Positions 45,344 through 56,454 of a DNA stretch of 64,000 bases are shown one piece after another; position 1 is the stretch's first letter, and each line of letters begins with the position of its first letter. The notes under the pieces are model-generated. The model was not told the origin of the DNA. It worked only from the letters and a program-made list of their open reading frames with translations, and ran no database searches. Both the position numbers and the translations under genes were made by a program. Source of the stretch: Pseudomonas sp. DG56-2 (GTDB taxonomy: Bacteria > Pseudomonadota > Gammaproteobacteria > Pseudomonadales > Pseudomonadaceae); contig NZ_CP032311.1 in NCBI RefSeq assembly GCF_004803755.1, forward strand, positions 4,852,501 through 4,916,500, in the 5' to 3' direction.

Positions 45344-46543
45344 TTACAGCTCGATGCAGTCGAATTTAACGTCGGTGGCTACATCGGCGTCGTAATCAAC
45401 GTCCGCACGCTCGAAACCGAACAACTTGAGGAACTCGCGCTTGTAGTCCTTATAGTCGGTAACGTCGAACAGATTCTCGGTGGTCACAGTTGGCCACAGG
45501 GCTTTGCAGGCATCCTGGACGTCATCACGCAGCTCCCAATCGTCCAGACGTAGGCGGCCTTCTTCGTCCAGTGCTGCCGGTGCACCATCTTCACGGTACA
45601 GACGGTCACGGAACAGACGGTCCAACTGATCCTGAGTACCTTCGTGAACACCCTTTTCCTTCATGATCTTGAAGACCATCGACAGGTACAGCGGCATCAC
45701 CGGAATAGCCGAGCTTGCCTGGGTAACCACGGACTTGAGCACCGCCACATTGGCGCCACCACCGACTTTGCTGCTCAGACGCTTGGCCGTTTCGTCCAGG
45801 TCCATCTTGGCCTTGCCCAAGGCGCCGTGCCAGTAGATCGGCCAGGTAATCTCGGTACCGATGTAGCTGAAGGCAACAGTACGAGCTTGCGGGGCCAGAA
45901 CGCCGGCAGCATTCAGGGCATCGATCCACAGTTGCCAGTCCTGGCCACCCATGACGGTAACGGTATCAGCGATTTCCTGCTCGGTAGCAGGCTCGATGGA
46001 GGCCTCGATGATGGTGTCTTTGTTGGTGTCGATGGCAGTCGACTTGTACGGCTGGCCAATCGGCTTGAGGGCCGAACGTACCAGTTCACCGGTCTGTGGC
46101 AGTTTGCGCACAGGCGAAGCCAGCGAGTAGACCACCAGGTCGACCTGGCCGCCCATTTCGTTCTTGATCAGTTCAATGACCTTGGCCCGCGCTTCGTCGG
46201 AGAAGGCATCGCCATTAATCGACTTGCTGTACAGGCCTTCGGCCTTGGCGAACTTGTCGAATGCGGCGGCGTTGTACCAGCCGGCAGTGCCTGGCTTGGT
46301 CTCAGTACCCGGCTTTTCGAAGAATACGCCCAGGGTGTCTGCACCAAAGCCGAACGCGGCGGTGATGCGTGCTGCCAGGCCGTAGCCGCTGGATGCACCG
46401 ATCACCAGGACCTTCTTCGGACCATCCTTGCGCACGCCCTGCTTGCGGGTGGCTTCGATCTGATCACGTACGTTCAGCTCGCAACCGGTTGGATGCGTAG
46501 TGGTGCAGATAAAACCGCGAACTTTAGGGTGGATGATGGCCAA
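45344..46543 (-). CDS. fabV: Enoyl-ACP reductase FabV (trans-2-enoyl-CoA reductase)
   Basis: A 399-aa NADH-dependent enoyl-ACP reductase. The FabV active-site pattern Tyr-x8-Lys is visible as [10 protein letters not shown], and the cofactor loop as [16 protein letters not shown]. The N-terminus [22 protein letters not shown] is diagnostic. It carries out the last reduction in fatty-acid elongation. FabV enzymes are known to be insensitive to triclosan. The 171 bp upstream (46544-46714) contain no gene. Confidence 0.96.
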   Translation of the reverse strand: MAIIHPKVRGFICTTTHPTGCELNVRDQIEATRKQGVRKDGPKKVLVIGASSGYGLAARITAAFGFGADTLGVFFEKPGTETKPGTAGWYNAAAFDKFAKAEGLYSKSINGDAFSDEARAKVIELIKNEMGGQVDLVVYSLASPVRKLPQTGELVRSALKPIGQPYKSTAIDTNKDTIIEASIEPATEQEIADTVTVMGGQDWQLWIDALNAAGVLAPQARTVAFSYIGTEITWPIYWHGALGKAKMDLDETAKRLSSKVGGGANVAVLKSVVTQASSAIPVMPLYLSMVFKIMKEKGVHEGTQDQLDRLFRDRLYREDGAPAALDEEGRLRLDDWELRDDVQDACKALWPTVTTENLFDVTDYKDYKREFLKLFGFERADVDYDADVATDVKFDCIEL

Positions 46544-46714
46544 TGTCTGTACCTCGTCAGTGAATATGCTGAGGGAGCCGAATCGCGGGGGACTCGTGGT
46601 TCCGTTGCTGTGAGGGTGAGACTACACCCGCAGCGTTGCCGACACATCCGGCTCCCTGGAATCCTTAAGGGCGCTACTTTGTCACAGCGTGGAAAAGTTC
46701 AGCAACTGCTGATA

Positions 46715-48745
46715 TCAGACTCTGAATGCTCCGATCAGGCGCTTGAGCTCCATCACCTGGGCTGACAGCTGGCGGCTGGCATCTTCAGTCTGGTGAGCGC
46801 CTTGGGTGGTGTGTTCGGCTGCCCGATTGATCTGCACGATATTCTGGTCGATGTCCTGGGCAACCGCTGTCTGCTGCTCGACCGCCGCCGCAATCTGCTG
46901 GTTCTGATCGACGATGGTACCAACCGCGCCCAGTATGTTTTCCAGGGCCTGCTGCACCTGCTGCGACTGCCCGACCGTACCGGCAGCCACTTGGTGGCTG
47001 GCATCCATGGCCTTGACCGCAGCACCGACACCGCCTTGCAGGCGCGAGATCATCTGGTCGATTTCTTCGGTCGAGTGTTGGGTACGCTTGGCCAGGGTAC
47101 GTACTTCATCGGCCACCACGGCAAAGCCACGCCCCTGTTCTCCGGCACGCGCGGCCTCGATGGCAGCATTGAGTGCCAGCAGGTTGGTTTGCTCGGCAAT
47201 GCTCTTGATGACTTCAAGTACGCGACTGATGGCCTGACTGTCACCTGCTAGTTGATTGATGACCGCCACTGACTGATCGATTTCTCCGGCCAGTCGCGCA
47301 ATATTGCCTTGCTGAACCTCTACCAGACCGCGGCCACTCACGGTTTCCTGATTGACGCTATGAGCACTGTTGACCGCCGCCGCGGCACTGCGCGCCACTT
47401 CCTGGGCAGTGGCCGACATCTGATTCATGGCCGTGGCCACCTGCTCGATCTGCCCACGCTGGCCACTGACCGCCTGATTGCTGCGTGCCGACACCGCATG
47501 CACCTGCTCTGCCTGGTGCTCGACTTCAACCACAGTGCGACCGACCTGCTCGATAAGATCATGAATACGCTGGACCGTACCGTTGAACACCTGCCCCAGC
47601 TCACCCAGTTCGTCACGGCTGTTGGCTCGAAAGCTTACGGTCATATCCCCGGCAGCAACCTTGTCCATCACCTCGCCCAGGCTTTTCAGGGTATGACGGG
47701 TAGATGCGTAGAAACCGCCGTAGAGATAGACGATCAGTAAAAATACGCCTGCCAGCGCAGATACCAGCAAGATCATGTGCAAACGATGCTCGCCGAGACG
47801 CTGCTGTAATTGCTGATCCAGAAACTCCCCTGTAGCCGTGTTGAGCGCGTAGGTATGGGCCATCAGCGCGCTGACTTGCTGGTAGAACCCCAACCACGGT
47901 GCGTCGAAGGTTTCGGCCATGACCACCTGTTCTTCGAACAGCTCACTGGCCTGCTTCAACGAAGCCTGGCTGCTGCTGGCCAGGCTGCCTAGACGCGCCT
48001 GCGCAGCAGGCTCACTGGCCAATGCCTCCTGGACCCTCAACGCATAGTTTGCTGAGAGCTTGTCCAGTCGCTGCAGCAAATCTTCGAAGCGGGTACTGAC
48101 AGCAGAGTTGAGAAAGCCTTGGCCCAGCGAATAAGCCCCCATCGCCCGGCCTTCGCCCAGGGTCTGGGTCACTTCAGGAGTGACGTTGACCATCAATTCT
48201 GTCAGTTGGCGAATTGCCACATCGCCGTCCTGGGTAAGTCCGGCCTGACTGGCAATCATTTTGCTCAACACCTGCGCCTGCGCCAGAAGCTTGTCGAGAT
48301 GGGCAACCTTGCTGGTCAGGGACGACTCGGCTTGGGCAGCTTTAAGCAAGTTGAGCATGTCATCGCGCTTGCCATGGAGGTCCCGCGCCTGGCCCTCATC
48401 GGCGATAACAGCAGAAATACCCGACAAACGCTCGAACACTTGCTGCTCAAGCGTCGAAATCTGCGCCTCAAGATCGCCGGCCTTACCCGACTGGCCGAGT
48501 ATGGCGTTGATTTGTACCAGGTTGCCCAGGGTTTCCAGGTCACCACGCAAGGTCATACTGTTACCCAGCAGTTCAAGACTCTTGAGCTCGACCTGGGTGG
48601 CATGGAATTTCGCGTAGGAGTCGTGGACCAGGTAGTAGTTGGTCACCAACATAGGCAGGAAGAACAGAATACTGATCAGGCTGAATTTCATCCCGAAGCT
48701 CAGCCGATTCATCAGTGCGATGGCCGGATACAACAGACTCTTCAC
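46715..48745 (-). CDS. Methyl-accepting chemotaxis protein with large periplasmic sensor
   Basis: A 676-aa transducer. I chose a GTG start at 48745 because GGAGGGG lies eight nt upstream; a longer frame to 48790 is not supported. Membrane segments are at about residues 20-38 and 324-345, giving a sensor of roughly 285 residues that looks all-helical. HAMP follows to about 400. The signalling hairpin is [20 protein letters not shown]. The C-terminus ends [12 protein letters not shown] with no CheR pentapeptide. Ligand unknown; the long helical sensor fits the helical-bundle type. Confidence 0.93.
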   Translation of the reverse strand: MKSLLYPAIALMNRLSFGMKFSLISILFFLPMLVTNYYLVHDSYAKFHATQVELKSLELLGNSMTLRGDLETLGNLVQINAILGQSGKAGDLEAQISTLEQQVFERLSGISAVIADEGQARDLHGKRDDMLNLLKAAQAESSLTSKVAHLDKLLAQAQVLSKMIASQAGLTQDGDVAIRQLTELMVNVTPEVTQTLGEGRAMGAYSLGQGFLNSAVSTRFEDLLQRLDKLSANYALRVQEALASEPAAQARLGSLASSSQASLKQASELFEEQVVMAETFDAPWLGFYQQVSALMAHTYALNTATGEFLDQQLQQRLGEHRLHMILLVSALAGVFLLIVYLYGGFYASTRHTLKSLGEVMDKVAAGDMTVSFRANSRDELGELGQVFNGTVQRIHDLIEQVGRTVVEVEHQAEQVHAVSARSNQAVSGQRGQIEQVATAMNQMSATAQEVARSAAAAVNSAHSVNQETVSGRGLVEVQQGNIARLAGEIDQSVAVINQLAGDSQAISRVLEVIKSIAEQTNLLALNAAIEAARAGEQGRGFAVVADEVRTLAKRTQHSTEEIDQMISRLQGGVGAAVKAMDASHQVAAGTVGQSQQVQQALENILGAVGTIVDQNQQIAAAVEQQTAVAQDIDQNIVQINRAAEHTTQGAHQTEDASRQLSAQVMELKRLIGAFRV

Positions 48746-48864
48746 AGGCGGTCCCCTCCGATTCTTATTGTTATGCGCGCACAATGGCACTAGGCCACTG
48801 ATGAAATTTCAGCACCTGTATAACGCATATCGGAAGGAGGTTTTGTAACTTAAGGTAAACCGAT

Positions 48865-48892
48865 GCGGGAGCAGACCAGCGGCTGCTCCCGC
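48865..48892. terminator. Hairpin between the chemoreceptor promoter and ampE end
   Basis: GCGGGAGCAG-N8-CTGCTCCCGC is a perfect 10-bp stem, 9 nt past the ampE stop. The following minus-strand bases (ATCGGTTTACC) are only weakly T-rich, so termination is plausible but not certain. The composition is REP-like. Confidence 0.5.
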
Positions 48893-48900
48893 TCGCGGAG

Positions 48901-49734
48901 TCAGCCAAGGACGGTCCACAGGGCGAAACACGCATACCAGAGCACTGCAGAGCGAAGCAGCAGCTCCCATAGCGAATCCAGCCCGACCAGACCAACAGGT
49001 CCTGCTGGCACATCTGCTGGCATGTCCCCGGCGACTTTACCGACCGATGCGATCAATTTTTCCGCACTGATGTGCCAATTGAGCAACTCGTGCAGCATCA
49101 CTCGGCTTACTGCAACAAAATTGCCGACCAGGGCAAAGCTCACACCCAGCACTCGTACCGGCGCCCAGTCGAAGGCATGACGCAATTGCTGGGCACGTTC
49201 ACGCAGCGCTGCCGTATTGGCATGCTCGGCGCTCAACGCCAGCAAACGATAGGCCAGCGCCGCCGCCGGGCCCAACAGGGCATACCAGAAAATCACCGCA
49301 AAGAAGCTTTGGTACGCTTGCCACAACAAGTGCCCCTGAACCCGCTCGAGCAGAGATGACGCGTCGTCGCCGGTCACATTCAGGTCACGTTCGGCCACGT
49401 GCACCGCAGCTTGCTCATCGCCGCGCCGCCAGGCGTCGCGAAACGGGCCCAGTGATGCTTTGACGTCACCGCGGCCCAGGCTGTAGATCAGCACCAGCAA
49501 ATGCACTGGCAGTGCCAGCAAGCCGTAGGCGACCGGTTGCAGCACATGAACCAGCAAAGCCACCAGCAGCACCGGCAACAGCACCAGTATCAGCAGCAGC
49601 CACCATGGATGGCTTTTGCCGCTGCGCTCCAGGCGGGCAAGTTCGGCACGAAAGAAACCGTCGCGTTGCAGTCGCTGGCGCAATGCCGAAAATTTCTCGA
49701 CCCACAGCACCAGTAACAACACCAGAAAACTCAT
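48901..49734 (-). CDS. ampE: AmpE regulatory membrane protein
   Basis: A 277-aa inner-membrane protein opening MSFLVLLLVLWVEKFSALR, with four membrane segments. Conserved strings are LLALPVHLLVLIYSLGRGD and FDWAPVRVLGVSFALVGNF. AmpE is co-transcribed with ampD and takes part in sensing beta-lactam stress, with a poorly known role. The ATG overlaps the ampD stop by 4 nt. Confidence 0.93.
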   Translation of the reverse strand: MSFLVLLLVLWVEKFSALRQRLQRDGFFRAELARLERSGKSHPWWLLLILVLLPVLLVALLVHVLQPVAYGLLALPVHLLVLIYSLGRGDVKASLGPFRDAWRRGDEQAAVHVAERDLNVTGDDASSLLERVQGHLLWQAYQSFFAVIFWYALLGPAAALAYRLLALSAEHANTAALRERAQQLRHAFDWAPVRVLGVSFALVGNFVAVSRVMLHELLNWHISAEKLIASVGKVAGDMPADVPAGPVGLVGLDSLWELLLRSAVLWYACFALWTVLG

Positions 49735-50297
49735 GATCTGCCCTCTTTGTTCTGCAAGGCCGCACGGTATCGCGACCAGTCGAAAGCTGGGCCCGGGTCG
49801 GTCTTGCGCCCCGGGGCAATATCGCTGTGGCCCTGGATTCTCTGCTCGTCAATGGCCGGCCAGGCAACCTGGATCTGACGGGTCAGTTGCTCCAGAGCCT
49901 GATACTGGGCATCGGTGAAAGGCAGCTCATCCGTGCCTTCAAGCTCGATGCCGATGGAAAAGTCGTTGCAGGATTCACGTCCGGCAAAACAGGACACCCC
50001 AGCATGCCAGGCGCGATCCAGACAGGAAACGAACTGGGTCACCTTGCCGTCTCGCTCAATCAGAAAGTGCGCTGACACGCGCAGATGCTTGATCCCTTCG
50101 AAATAGGGGTGTTCGTCCGGGTCCAGGCGATTTTGAAAGAACTCCTGGACCTTGCCGGTAGCAAACTGCGCGGGCGGCAGACTGATATTGTGAATCACAA
50201 GCAGAGAGATGACTTCGCCGTCGGCGCGGGCATTGAAGTTCGGCGAAGGGCAATGAGTGATGCCGGCGAACCAACCTGTAGTGCGGTCCAGTTGCAT
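49731..50297 (-). CDS. ampD: 1,6-anhydro-N-acetylmuramyl-L-alanine amidase
   Basis: A 188-aa cytoplasmic zinc amidase that cleaves the peptide from anhydro-muropeptides during wall recycling and so keeps ampC expression low. Zinc ligand regions are VIHNISLP (His36) and QGHSDIAPGRKTDPG (His and Asp). SIGIELEGTD carries the catalytic Glu region. Start ATG at 50297; the longer frame adds an unrelated 20 residues. Full length, no sign of an inactivating change. Confidence 0.95.
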   Translation of the reverse strand: MQLDRTTGWFAGITHCPSPNFNARADGEVISLLVIHNISLPPAQFATGKVQEFFQNRLDPDEHPYFEGIKHLRVSAHFLIERDGKVTQFVSCLDRAWHAGVSCFAGRESCNDFSIGIELEGTDELPFTDAQYQALEQLTRQIQVAWPAIDEQRIQGHSDIAPGRKTDPGPAFDWSRYRAALQNKEGRS

Positions 50298-50377
50298 AGA
50301 AAATCCTGAGGCACGAGAGCACGCTCTCAGTATGCCCCGAGGCGTAAAGGGATGCATGGTTAAAACACGTGGGAAAA

Positions 50378-52570
50378 CTAACGCAGCTGATGTCGGCGCA
50401 ATTGACTCACTACCGAGTCCAACGCCCGGTCGAACAGCAGCGTGTCGTCGAGTACGCGCGCATTACCGCGGCGAAAGGCAGCTGCCAGCGCGAGCGGCGA
50501 ATACTCACAAACCTTGAGGCCGGTGCGGTTGACGAACACCAGCCGGTCAGTGCTGTCGATCTGGGTAATCAGCTTGCATCGCTGCACATCTTCGCCATCC
50601 TTCAGCTCTACCCAGTTGCCAATACGCAAGCGTTGCACTTGCAGTAAAGCCGGATCGTCGTTGGTCATGCACATCACGCTGTCCACCGGCATTGCCTGTT
50701 CCGGGCCGATCAGGTTGATTTCATCGAGCACCAGCACACGCTCCAATCCGGCGTTGCTCAGTTGGCTGTCAGTGAACGGATTGTCGAATGCCTGTATGTG
50801 CAAGGCTTCCAGTTGCGCAAAGAACTCGCTGGTGGCGAAGGGATCAAAAGCAGCGCTGGCCAGGCCATCACGCAGAGCCTTGAGCAACCCCGGCAAAATC
50901 TCAAGCAAGCGCTGGCGCGCCTGCGGCTCGTCGGTGGAATGCTCGACACTCCAGATCAATTCATCCATGGTCTCCAGCCCTTCGAGCCACGAAACCGATG
51001 TATCACCATACTTGAGATAAGCCAGTAGCAGCACCTGGCTCCAGGCCTCTTCGAGCAAGCGCACCACCACCCGTGGCAGGCTTTTGCCCAAGAGCCGGCG
51101 ATTGAGCTCCTGCTGCACGCGTTGACGCGCCAGATGCGCGCGTGCGCGGCCTTCTTCGGCATCACGCGTGCGTTGTTCCAGCAGTTCATTGCGCCGTCGC
51201 TCTTCGCTGCTGAAGGCGACAAATTCGTTAAGCAGTTCGGAAAAAATCACCGGATCATCGTCAAAGTCGTTAAGCAGGCTCTGGATGATTTTCTCCACGC
51301 GCAGGTAAAAGGCATCGCGCTGGCCGTCATCGCCTGCCTCCCAACCCACGGCTGCGGTGGCGATTTCGTTGAGCAGGCGTCGGGCGGGATGACAGCTGCG
51401 ACTGAAAAAGCGCTTATCCAGCACTGCAACCTTGAGCATGGGGATCTGCATACGTCCGATCAGGCTGCGCAGAGAATGCGGCAGGTTGTGATCGGCAAGA
51501 ATGAAATCGAAGAGCATGGCAATCAGGTTGATGACATCCTCATCAACCCCTTCGACCTTGCGGTAGGTGCCGCTCTTTACACTGACGCGAGTCAACAACT
51601 GCTCAAGCTGCTGGTGCAGGTCGAAATCATCAGCCTCGCAGGCCGGCGGTACATAGTGCTGCAGATGAGAAAGCAGGCGCAGCAGATCACGAGTACTGAT
51701 CGGCTGCACCGGGCTACACGCCTCAAGCCGCGGCGCTACACGTCCACGCACCCTCGACAGCAAACTTTGCAAAGAGGCGAATACCGCCTGCTCGTTGGCA
51801 TCCAGCTCTATATTCGGCTCACCACATTGGCAGGAGGTGTCCTCGACGCTTGGTATGGGACGGTGCTGCGCTCGACGCCGATGTACCGCTTTGAGTTCAG
51901 GCAGAATCCCGGTCGCCATCAATAACTGATTGGCTTCGCCATACAGTTGCTGGGCGTCCTGCAGGACGTAACGCTCGAAAAGCTTGAGGATGATCAGCTT
52001 GACCTTGATGCCCACCCCCAGATTGCGCCCAGCCTGGAGAAAGTACTCACATAGCATGGCCGGGCCGAGTGGATTGCGTCGGTCATCGAGAGGCTGGCCG
52101 GTCAGTGCGCTGAAACGCAAGGTCAGCTGATTGAGGGCAAAGCCGTCGCGCGCAAGAATCCGCTCGACCATCGCCTCCAGCACGCTGGAGCGCTCTTGCT
52201 CGTTCAAAACCGTCTGAGCTGACTGTTCACGGCTGCCAGACTGCCCGGGTAACAGCATCTCGGCCTGCCCCATGCGCCCGAAGGCTTCATAGAAGCAGTC
52301 CAGGTAGCCACGCTCGATATTCTTGCTTTTCAGCCGCAGGTCTCGCATGGCTTCGAACAGTGCGTTCTGCTCACTGTTACTGACCGCTTTATCAGCCATC
52401 TCGAACAGCATGTCGTCGGCATTCTCGAACAACGCCTGCAGCCCTTGACGCAGTTGTAATGCAGCTTTGTCACGCACCTGCAGAAGCACCACCGGCAGAC
52501 GAGCCATAGGCGCGTTGAGCGCCTGATCGATGGTGGCCTTGATTGGCACCACCTTCCCGTCTTTGTGCAT
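50378..52570 (-). CDS. DUF1631 family protein
   Basis: A 730-aa soluble protein. N-terminal strings such as LFENADDMLFEMADKAVSNSEQNALFEAMRDLR and the late AALQLRQGLQ fit DUF1631. Predicted mostly helical. A PilZ-like beta segment near the C-terminus (RLRIGNWVELKDGEDVQRCKLITQIDSTDRLVFVNRTGLKV, split) resembles a c-di-GMP domain lacking the arginine motif. It lies between ampD and divergent nadC, a conserved order in Pseudomonas. Function is unknown. Confidence 0.85.
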   Translation of the reverse strand: MHKDGKVVPIKATIDQALNAPMARLPVVLLQVRDKAALQLRQGLQALFENADDMLFEMADKAVSNSEQNALFEAMRDLRLKSKNIERGYLDCFYEAFGRMGQAEMLLPGQSGSREQSAQTVLNEQERSSVLEAMVERILARDGFALNQLTLRFSALTGQPLDDRRNPLGPAMLCEYFLQAGRNLGVGIKVKLIILKLFERYVLQDAQQLYGEANQLLMATGILPELKAVHRRRAQHRPIPSVEDTSCQCGEPNIELDANEQAVFASLQSLLSRVRGRVAPRLEACSPVQPISTRDLLRLLSHLQHYVPPACEADDFDLHQQLEQLLTRVSVKSGTYRKVEGVDEDVINLIAMLFDFILADHNLPHSLRSLIGRMQIPMLKVAVLDKRFFSRSCHPARRLLNEIATAAVGWEAGDDGQRDAFYLRVEKIIQSLLNDFDDDPVIFSELLNEFVAFSSEERRRNELLEQRTRDAEEGRARAHLARQRVQQELNRRLLGKSLPRVVVRLLEEAWSQVLLLAYLKYGDTSVSWLEGLETMDELIWSVEHSTDEPQARQRLLEILPGLLKALRDGLASAAFDPFATSEFFAQLEALHIQAFDNPFTDSQLSNAGLERVLVLDEINLIGPEQAMPVDSVMCMTNDDPALLQVQRLRIGNWVELKDGEDVQRCKLITQIDSTDRLVFVNRTGLKVCEYSPLALAAAFRRGNARVLDDTLLFDRALDSVVSQLRRHQLR

Positions 52571-52721
52571 CCCGGACTCCTTGCAGGGTAGATTTTTGTA
52601 GTGAGGCGACAGATCGTCAAAGCCATGACGTCAAATACAAGTCGCATTATCTGGCAAAATCAAGACACTCGCCAGCACGGGCTGCCCTATAATCCCGGGC
52701 AATTAGCTTGTGGAGCCTGCC

Positions 52722-53570
52722 ATGCCGAATTTACGCCTCGCCGACCTGACCGCCGAAATCGAAGCCAACGTGCGCCGTGCGTTGCTCGAAGACGTTGGCA
52801 GTGGCGACATCACCGCCCAGTTGATCCCGGCCGAGCGCCTTGCCAAAGCCACTATCATTACCCGCGATGCGTGCGTCATCGCCGGCAGTGCCTGGGTCGA
52901 TGCCGTGTTTCGTCAGCTCGATCCGCGGGTAGCGGTGCATTGGCAGGTAAAGGACGGCGAGCGTGCCCAGCCCAACCAGCCGCTGTTTCATCTGGAAGGA
53001 CCCGCCCGCTCGCTGCTGACCGGGGAGCGCAGTGCGCTGAATTTCCTGCAATTGCTCTCGGGTGTGGCAACGCGCGCGCAGTTCTTCGCCGATAAAGTCG
53101 CCGATACCCAGGTCAAGCTGCTCGATACCCGCAAGACCCTGCCGGGCCTGCGCCTGGCGCAGAAGTACGCGGTCACCTGTGGCGGTTGCCACAATCATCG
53201 TATCGGTCTGTTCGATGCCTTCCTGATCAAGGAAAACCACATCGCCGCCAGCGGCGGAATTGCCCAGGCTATCAGCGCCGCCCACAAGATCGCGCCCGGC
53301 AAGCCGGTGGAAGTCGAAGTGGAAAGTCTGGAAGAGCTCGAGCAAGCCTTGGCTGCCGGTGCCGACATCGTCATGCTCGACGAACTGAGCCTGGACGACA
53401 TGCGCGAAGCCGTGCGCCTGAATGCCGGCAAGGCCAAGCTTGAGGCCAGCGGGGGCGTAAACGAAGACACCCTGCGGGTGATTGCCGAGACCGGCGTGGA
53501 CTACATCTCCATTGGTGCCATGACCAAGGATGTGAAGGCTGTGGACTTGTCCATGCGTCTGAGCCTGTAA
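52722..53570 (+). CDS. nadC: Nicotinate-nucleotide pyrophosphorylase
   Basis: A 282-aa quinolinate phosphoribosyltransferase that makes nicotinate mononucleotide in NAD synthesis. Motifs are [39 protein letters not shown] and [16 protein letters not shown]. The C-terminal barrel has [11 protein letters not shown] and [21 protein letters not shown]. Start ATG at 52722 with TGGAG upstream. Divergent from the DUF1631 gene. Confidence 0.97.
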   Translation: MPNLRLADLTAEIEANVRRALLEDVGSGDITAQLIPAERLAKATIITRDACVIAGSAWVDAVFRQLDPRVAVHWQVKDGERAQPNQPLFHLEGPARSLLTGERSALNFLQLLSGVATRAQFFADKVADTQVKLLDTRKTLPGLRLAQKYAVTCGGCHNHRIGLFDAFLIKENHIAASGGIAQAISAAHKIAPGKPVEVEVESLEELEQALAAGADIVMLDELSLDDMREAVRLNAGKAKLEASGGVNEDTLRVIAETGVDYISIGAMTKDVKAVDLSMRLSL

Positions 53571-53574
53571 ACGC

Positions 53575-53645
53575 ATTGCGGGGCAATCCCGCTCCTACCG
53601 GCTAGTGCAGCCACCGGTGGGAGCGGGATTGCCCCGCAATTTTTG
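53575..53645 (+). terminator. Large REP-like hairpin and terminator after nadC
   Basis: A perfect 21-bp inverted repeat (53575-53595 and 53620-53640) with a 24-nt loop, followed by TTTTTGC on the plus strand. The arms read ATTGCGGGGCAATCCCGCTCC, the composition of Pseudomonas REP elements (GCGGG...CCCGC with GCTCCTAC). It ends the nadC transcript and separates it from convergent trxB. Confidence 0.85.
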
Positions 53646-53656
53646 CTACAGCAGAA

Positions 53657-54625
<969 letters not shown>

Positions 54626-54685
54626 TCAAAGCGGGCGCTGGATTGCCCGCTTCGTATCGCCGGGGTGGCCGGCTGGGATAAAAAA

Positions 54686-54727
54686 GAACCTGCGAAGCAC
54701 TTGGGGAAGGCTTTTGGCCGCAGGTTC
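54686..54727 (-). terminator. Terminator of the peroxiredoxin gene
   Basis: GAACCTGCG and CGCAGGTTC form a 9-bp stem with a 24-nt loop. On the minus strand the hairpin is followed by TTTTTTATCC. It lies 23 nt past the ahpC-type stop, so trxB needs its own promoter. Confidence 0.8.
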
Positions 54728-54749
54728 TGAAAACCGTTTAAACGCAGCC

Positions 54750-55349
54750 TTACAGGCTGGCGGCGTTTTCCGCCAGGTAGTCGGCAACGCCTTTGGCATC
54801 AGCCTTCATACCTTTCTGGCCCGGACGCCAGCCAGCAGGGCAAACTTCGCCGTGCTGCTCGGTGAACTGCAGTGCTTCGACCAGACGGATCATCTCGTCG
54901 ACTTCACGACCCAGCGGCAGGTTGTTGACAACCTGGTGCTGGACCACGCCTTGCTGGTCGATCAGGAACGAGGCACGCAGTGCTACGCCAGCATCGTGTT
55001 CGATACCGTAGGCACGGGTGATTTCGTGCTTGACGTCGGCAACCATGGTGAATTCGACTTCGCCGATACCACCCTTCTCCACCGGCGTGCTGCGCCAGGC
55101 GTGGTGAGTGAACTGCGAATCGATGGAGACACCTACCACTTCAACACCCAGCTCACGGAATTTATCCATGCGGTTGTTGTGGGCAATAATTTCCGACGGG
55201 CAGACAAAGGTGAAGTCCAGCGGCCAGAAGAACAGCACGACGTATTTGCCGCGCAGCGAGGAAAGCTTGAAGCTGTCGACGATAGAACCGTCGCCCAGAA
55301 CTGCCGCCGCATCGAAATCAGGGGCTTGCTTGTTGACCAGAATGCTCAT
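54750..55349 (-). CDS. 2-Cys peroxiredoxin (AhpC/TSA family)
   Basis: A 199-aa typical 2-Cys peroxiredoxin. Peroxidatic Cys50 is in DFTFVCPSEI and resolving Cys170 in GEVCPAGWRPGQKG. The C-terminus after Cys170 is long enough for the resolving arm. It likely detoxifies H2O2 and organic peroxides with electrons from thioredoxin, and its neighbour trxB supplies the reductase. Gene order with trxB and cysZ matches the second ahpC-like locus of Pseudomonas rather than ahpCF. Confidence 0.93.
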   Translation of the reverse strand: MSILVNKQAPDFDAAAVLGDGSIVDSFKLSSLRGKYVVLFFWPLDFTFVCPSEIIAHNNRMDKFRELGVEVVGVSIDSQFTHHAWRSTPVEKGGIGEVEFTMVADVKHEITRAYGIEHDAGVALRASFLIDQQGVVQHQVVNNLPLGREVDEMIRLVEALQFTEQHGEVCPAGWRPGQKGMKADAKGVADYLAENAASL

Positions 55350-55420
55350 GAAAACTCCTTGAAGATCAGAATTCGAAGGCGTTGAAAAATATGTGCGCAC
55401 TTTAGCGAGGCCGCAGAGAT

Positions 55421-55436
55421 TAAGGAAATATCCTTA
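55421..55436. promoter_or_regulatory. Palindrome upstream of the peroxiredoxin gene
   Basis: TAAGGA-AATA-TCCTTA is a perfect 16-bp inverted repeat, 72 bp upstream of the peroxiredoxin ATG. OxyR sites are longer and less symmetric, so I cannot name the factor. The rest of 55350-55615 holds no gene. Confidence 0.35.
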
Positions 55437-55615
55437 GACAATCCACCTTATAGGCCGGCTCTATTCATCATCAGGGACTACAGCTGTTTGCCTATGACAG
55501 TACGCCTAGCCAGGAGCCGAGCTTTGTTACAGCCCGTTTCCTCCATAGCGCCGCGCTTTCGCCAGCCGCTCAAACTCGGTAAGGTCAGCGCGTTTGCCTT
55601 TACCCGGAGTTCTCT

Positions 55616-56371
55616 ATGCAAGCCCCTGTACTCTCTGGCCCTCAGTACCTGCGTGAAGGACTGAATCTGGTCCTGAGCCCGAGCCTGCGCCTATTCGTAT
55701 TGCTGCCTCTGGCAGTCAACCTGCTGCTGTTCGTCGGTTTGATCTATTTCGCTGGCCATCAATTCAGCCTCTGGGTCGATTCACTCATGCCAAGCCTGCC
55801 GAGCTGGCTGAGCTTTCTCAACTACGTGCTGTGGCCATTGTTCGTCGCACTGGTGGTGTTGATGGTGTTCTTCACCTTCACGTTGCTGGCGAACATTATC
55901 GCTGCGCCCTTCAACGGCTTTCTCGCTGAAAAGGTCGAAGTGGTCGTACGCGGCACGGATGACTTCCCGGCCTTCAGCTGGGCCGAACTGACCGCCATGG
56001 TCCCGCGCACCCTCAGCCGCGAGATGCGCAAGCTGGGCTACTTCCTGCCGCGGGCCCTGGCGCTTTTCGTCCTGTCGCTGATTCCAGTGGTCAACATCAT
56101 CGCCGCGCCGCTGTGGCTGCTGTTCGGTATCTGGATGATGGCGATCCAGTACATCGACTACCCGGCCGACAACCACAAGATGAGTTGGCAAGACATGCTC
56201 GCCTGGCTGCGCGAAAAGCGCTGGCAGAGCCTGGGCTTTGGTGGCATCACCTATCTGGCGCTGATGATTCCTTTCGTCAACATCCTGATGATGCCCGCCG
56301 CGGTTGCTGGCGCCACCTTGTTCTGGGTGCGCGAGCGCGGAGCCGAAACAGCAGCAGTACAGAAACGCTGA
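55616..56371 (+). CDS. cysZ: CysZ-family sulfate transporter
   Basis: A 251-aa EI24/CysZ-family membrane protein. Opening [28 protein letters not shown] and [13 protein letters not shown] are family-typical, with [16 protein letters not shown] and [27 protein letters not shown] later. CysZ imports sulfate for cysteine synthesis. No cys genes are nearby. The next gene, ccpA, has its own ANR box, so it is probably separate. Confidence 0.92.
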   Translation: MQAPVLSGPQYLREGLNLVLSPSLRLFVLLPLAVNLLLFVGLIYFAGHQFSLWVDSLMPSLPSWLSFLNYVLWPLFVALVVLMVFFTFTLLANIIAAPFNGFLAEKVEVVVRGTDDFPAFSWAELTAMVPRTLSREMRKLGYFLPRALALFVLSLIPVVNIIAAPLWLLFGIWMMAIQYIDYPADNHKMSWQDMLAWLREKRWQSLGFGGITYLALMIPFVNILMMPAAVAGATLFWVRERGAETAAVQKR

Positions 56372-56379
56372 TATCGGCG

Positions 56380-56393
56380 TTGATCTGTATCAC
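56380..56393 (+). promoter_or_regulatory. ANR/FNR box of the cytochrome c peroxidase gene
   Basis: TTGAT-CTGT-ATCAC matches the consensus TTGAT-N4-ATCAA at all but the last base. It lies 62 bp upstream of the ccpA ATG, a distance suited to activation. Di-heme cytochrome c peroxidases are known ANR/FNR targets in Pseudomonas and E. coli. Confidence 0.75.
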
Positions 56394-56402
56394 GGCAGCA
56401 AA

Positions 56403-56446
56403 CCCCTACATGGAACATGGTTATTAAAACTATAAGCCTGTAGGGG
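56403..56446 (+). other. Inverted repeat that can pair with the ccpA ribosome site
   Basis: CCCCTACA (56403-56410) and TGTAGGGG (56439-56446) are perfect complements with a 28-nt loop. The right arm contains the ribosome-site bases AGGGGAG. Whether the left arm is in the transcript depends on the start site, which I cannot fix. If it is, the hairpin could reduce translation. Confidence 0.4.
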
Positions 56447-56454
56447 AGTGCACC

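Noticed and set aside
49731..50297. An inactivating change in ampD
   Set aside because: The frame is full length with the zinc ligand and catalytic regions intact.
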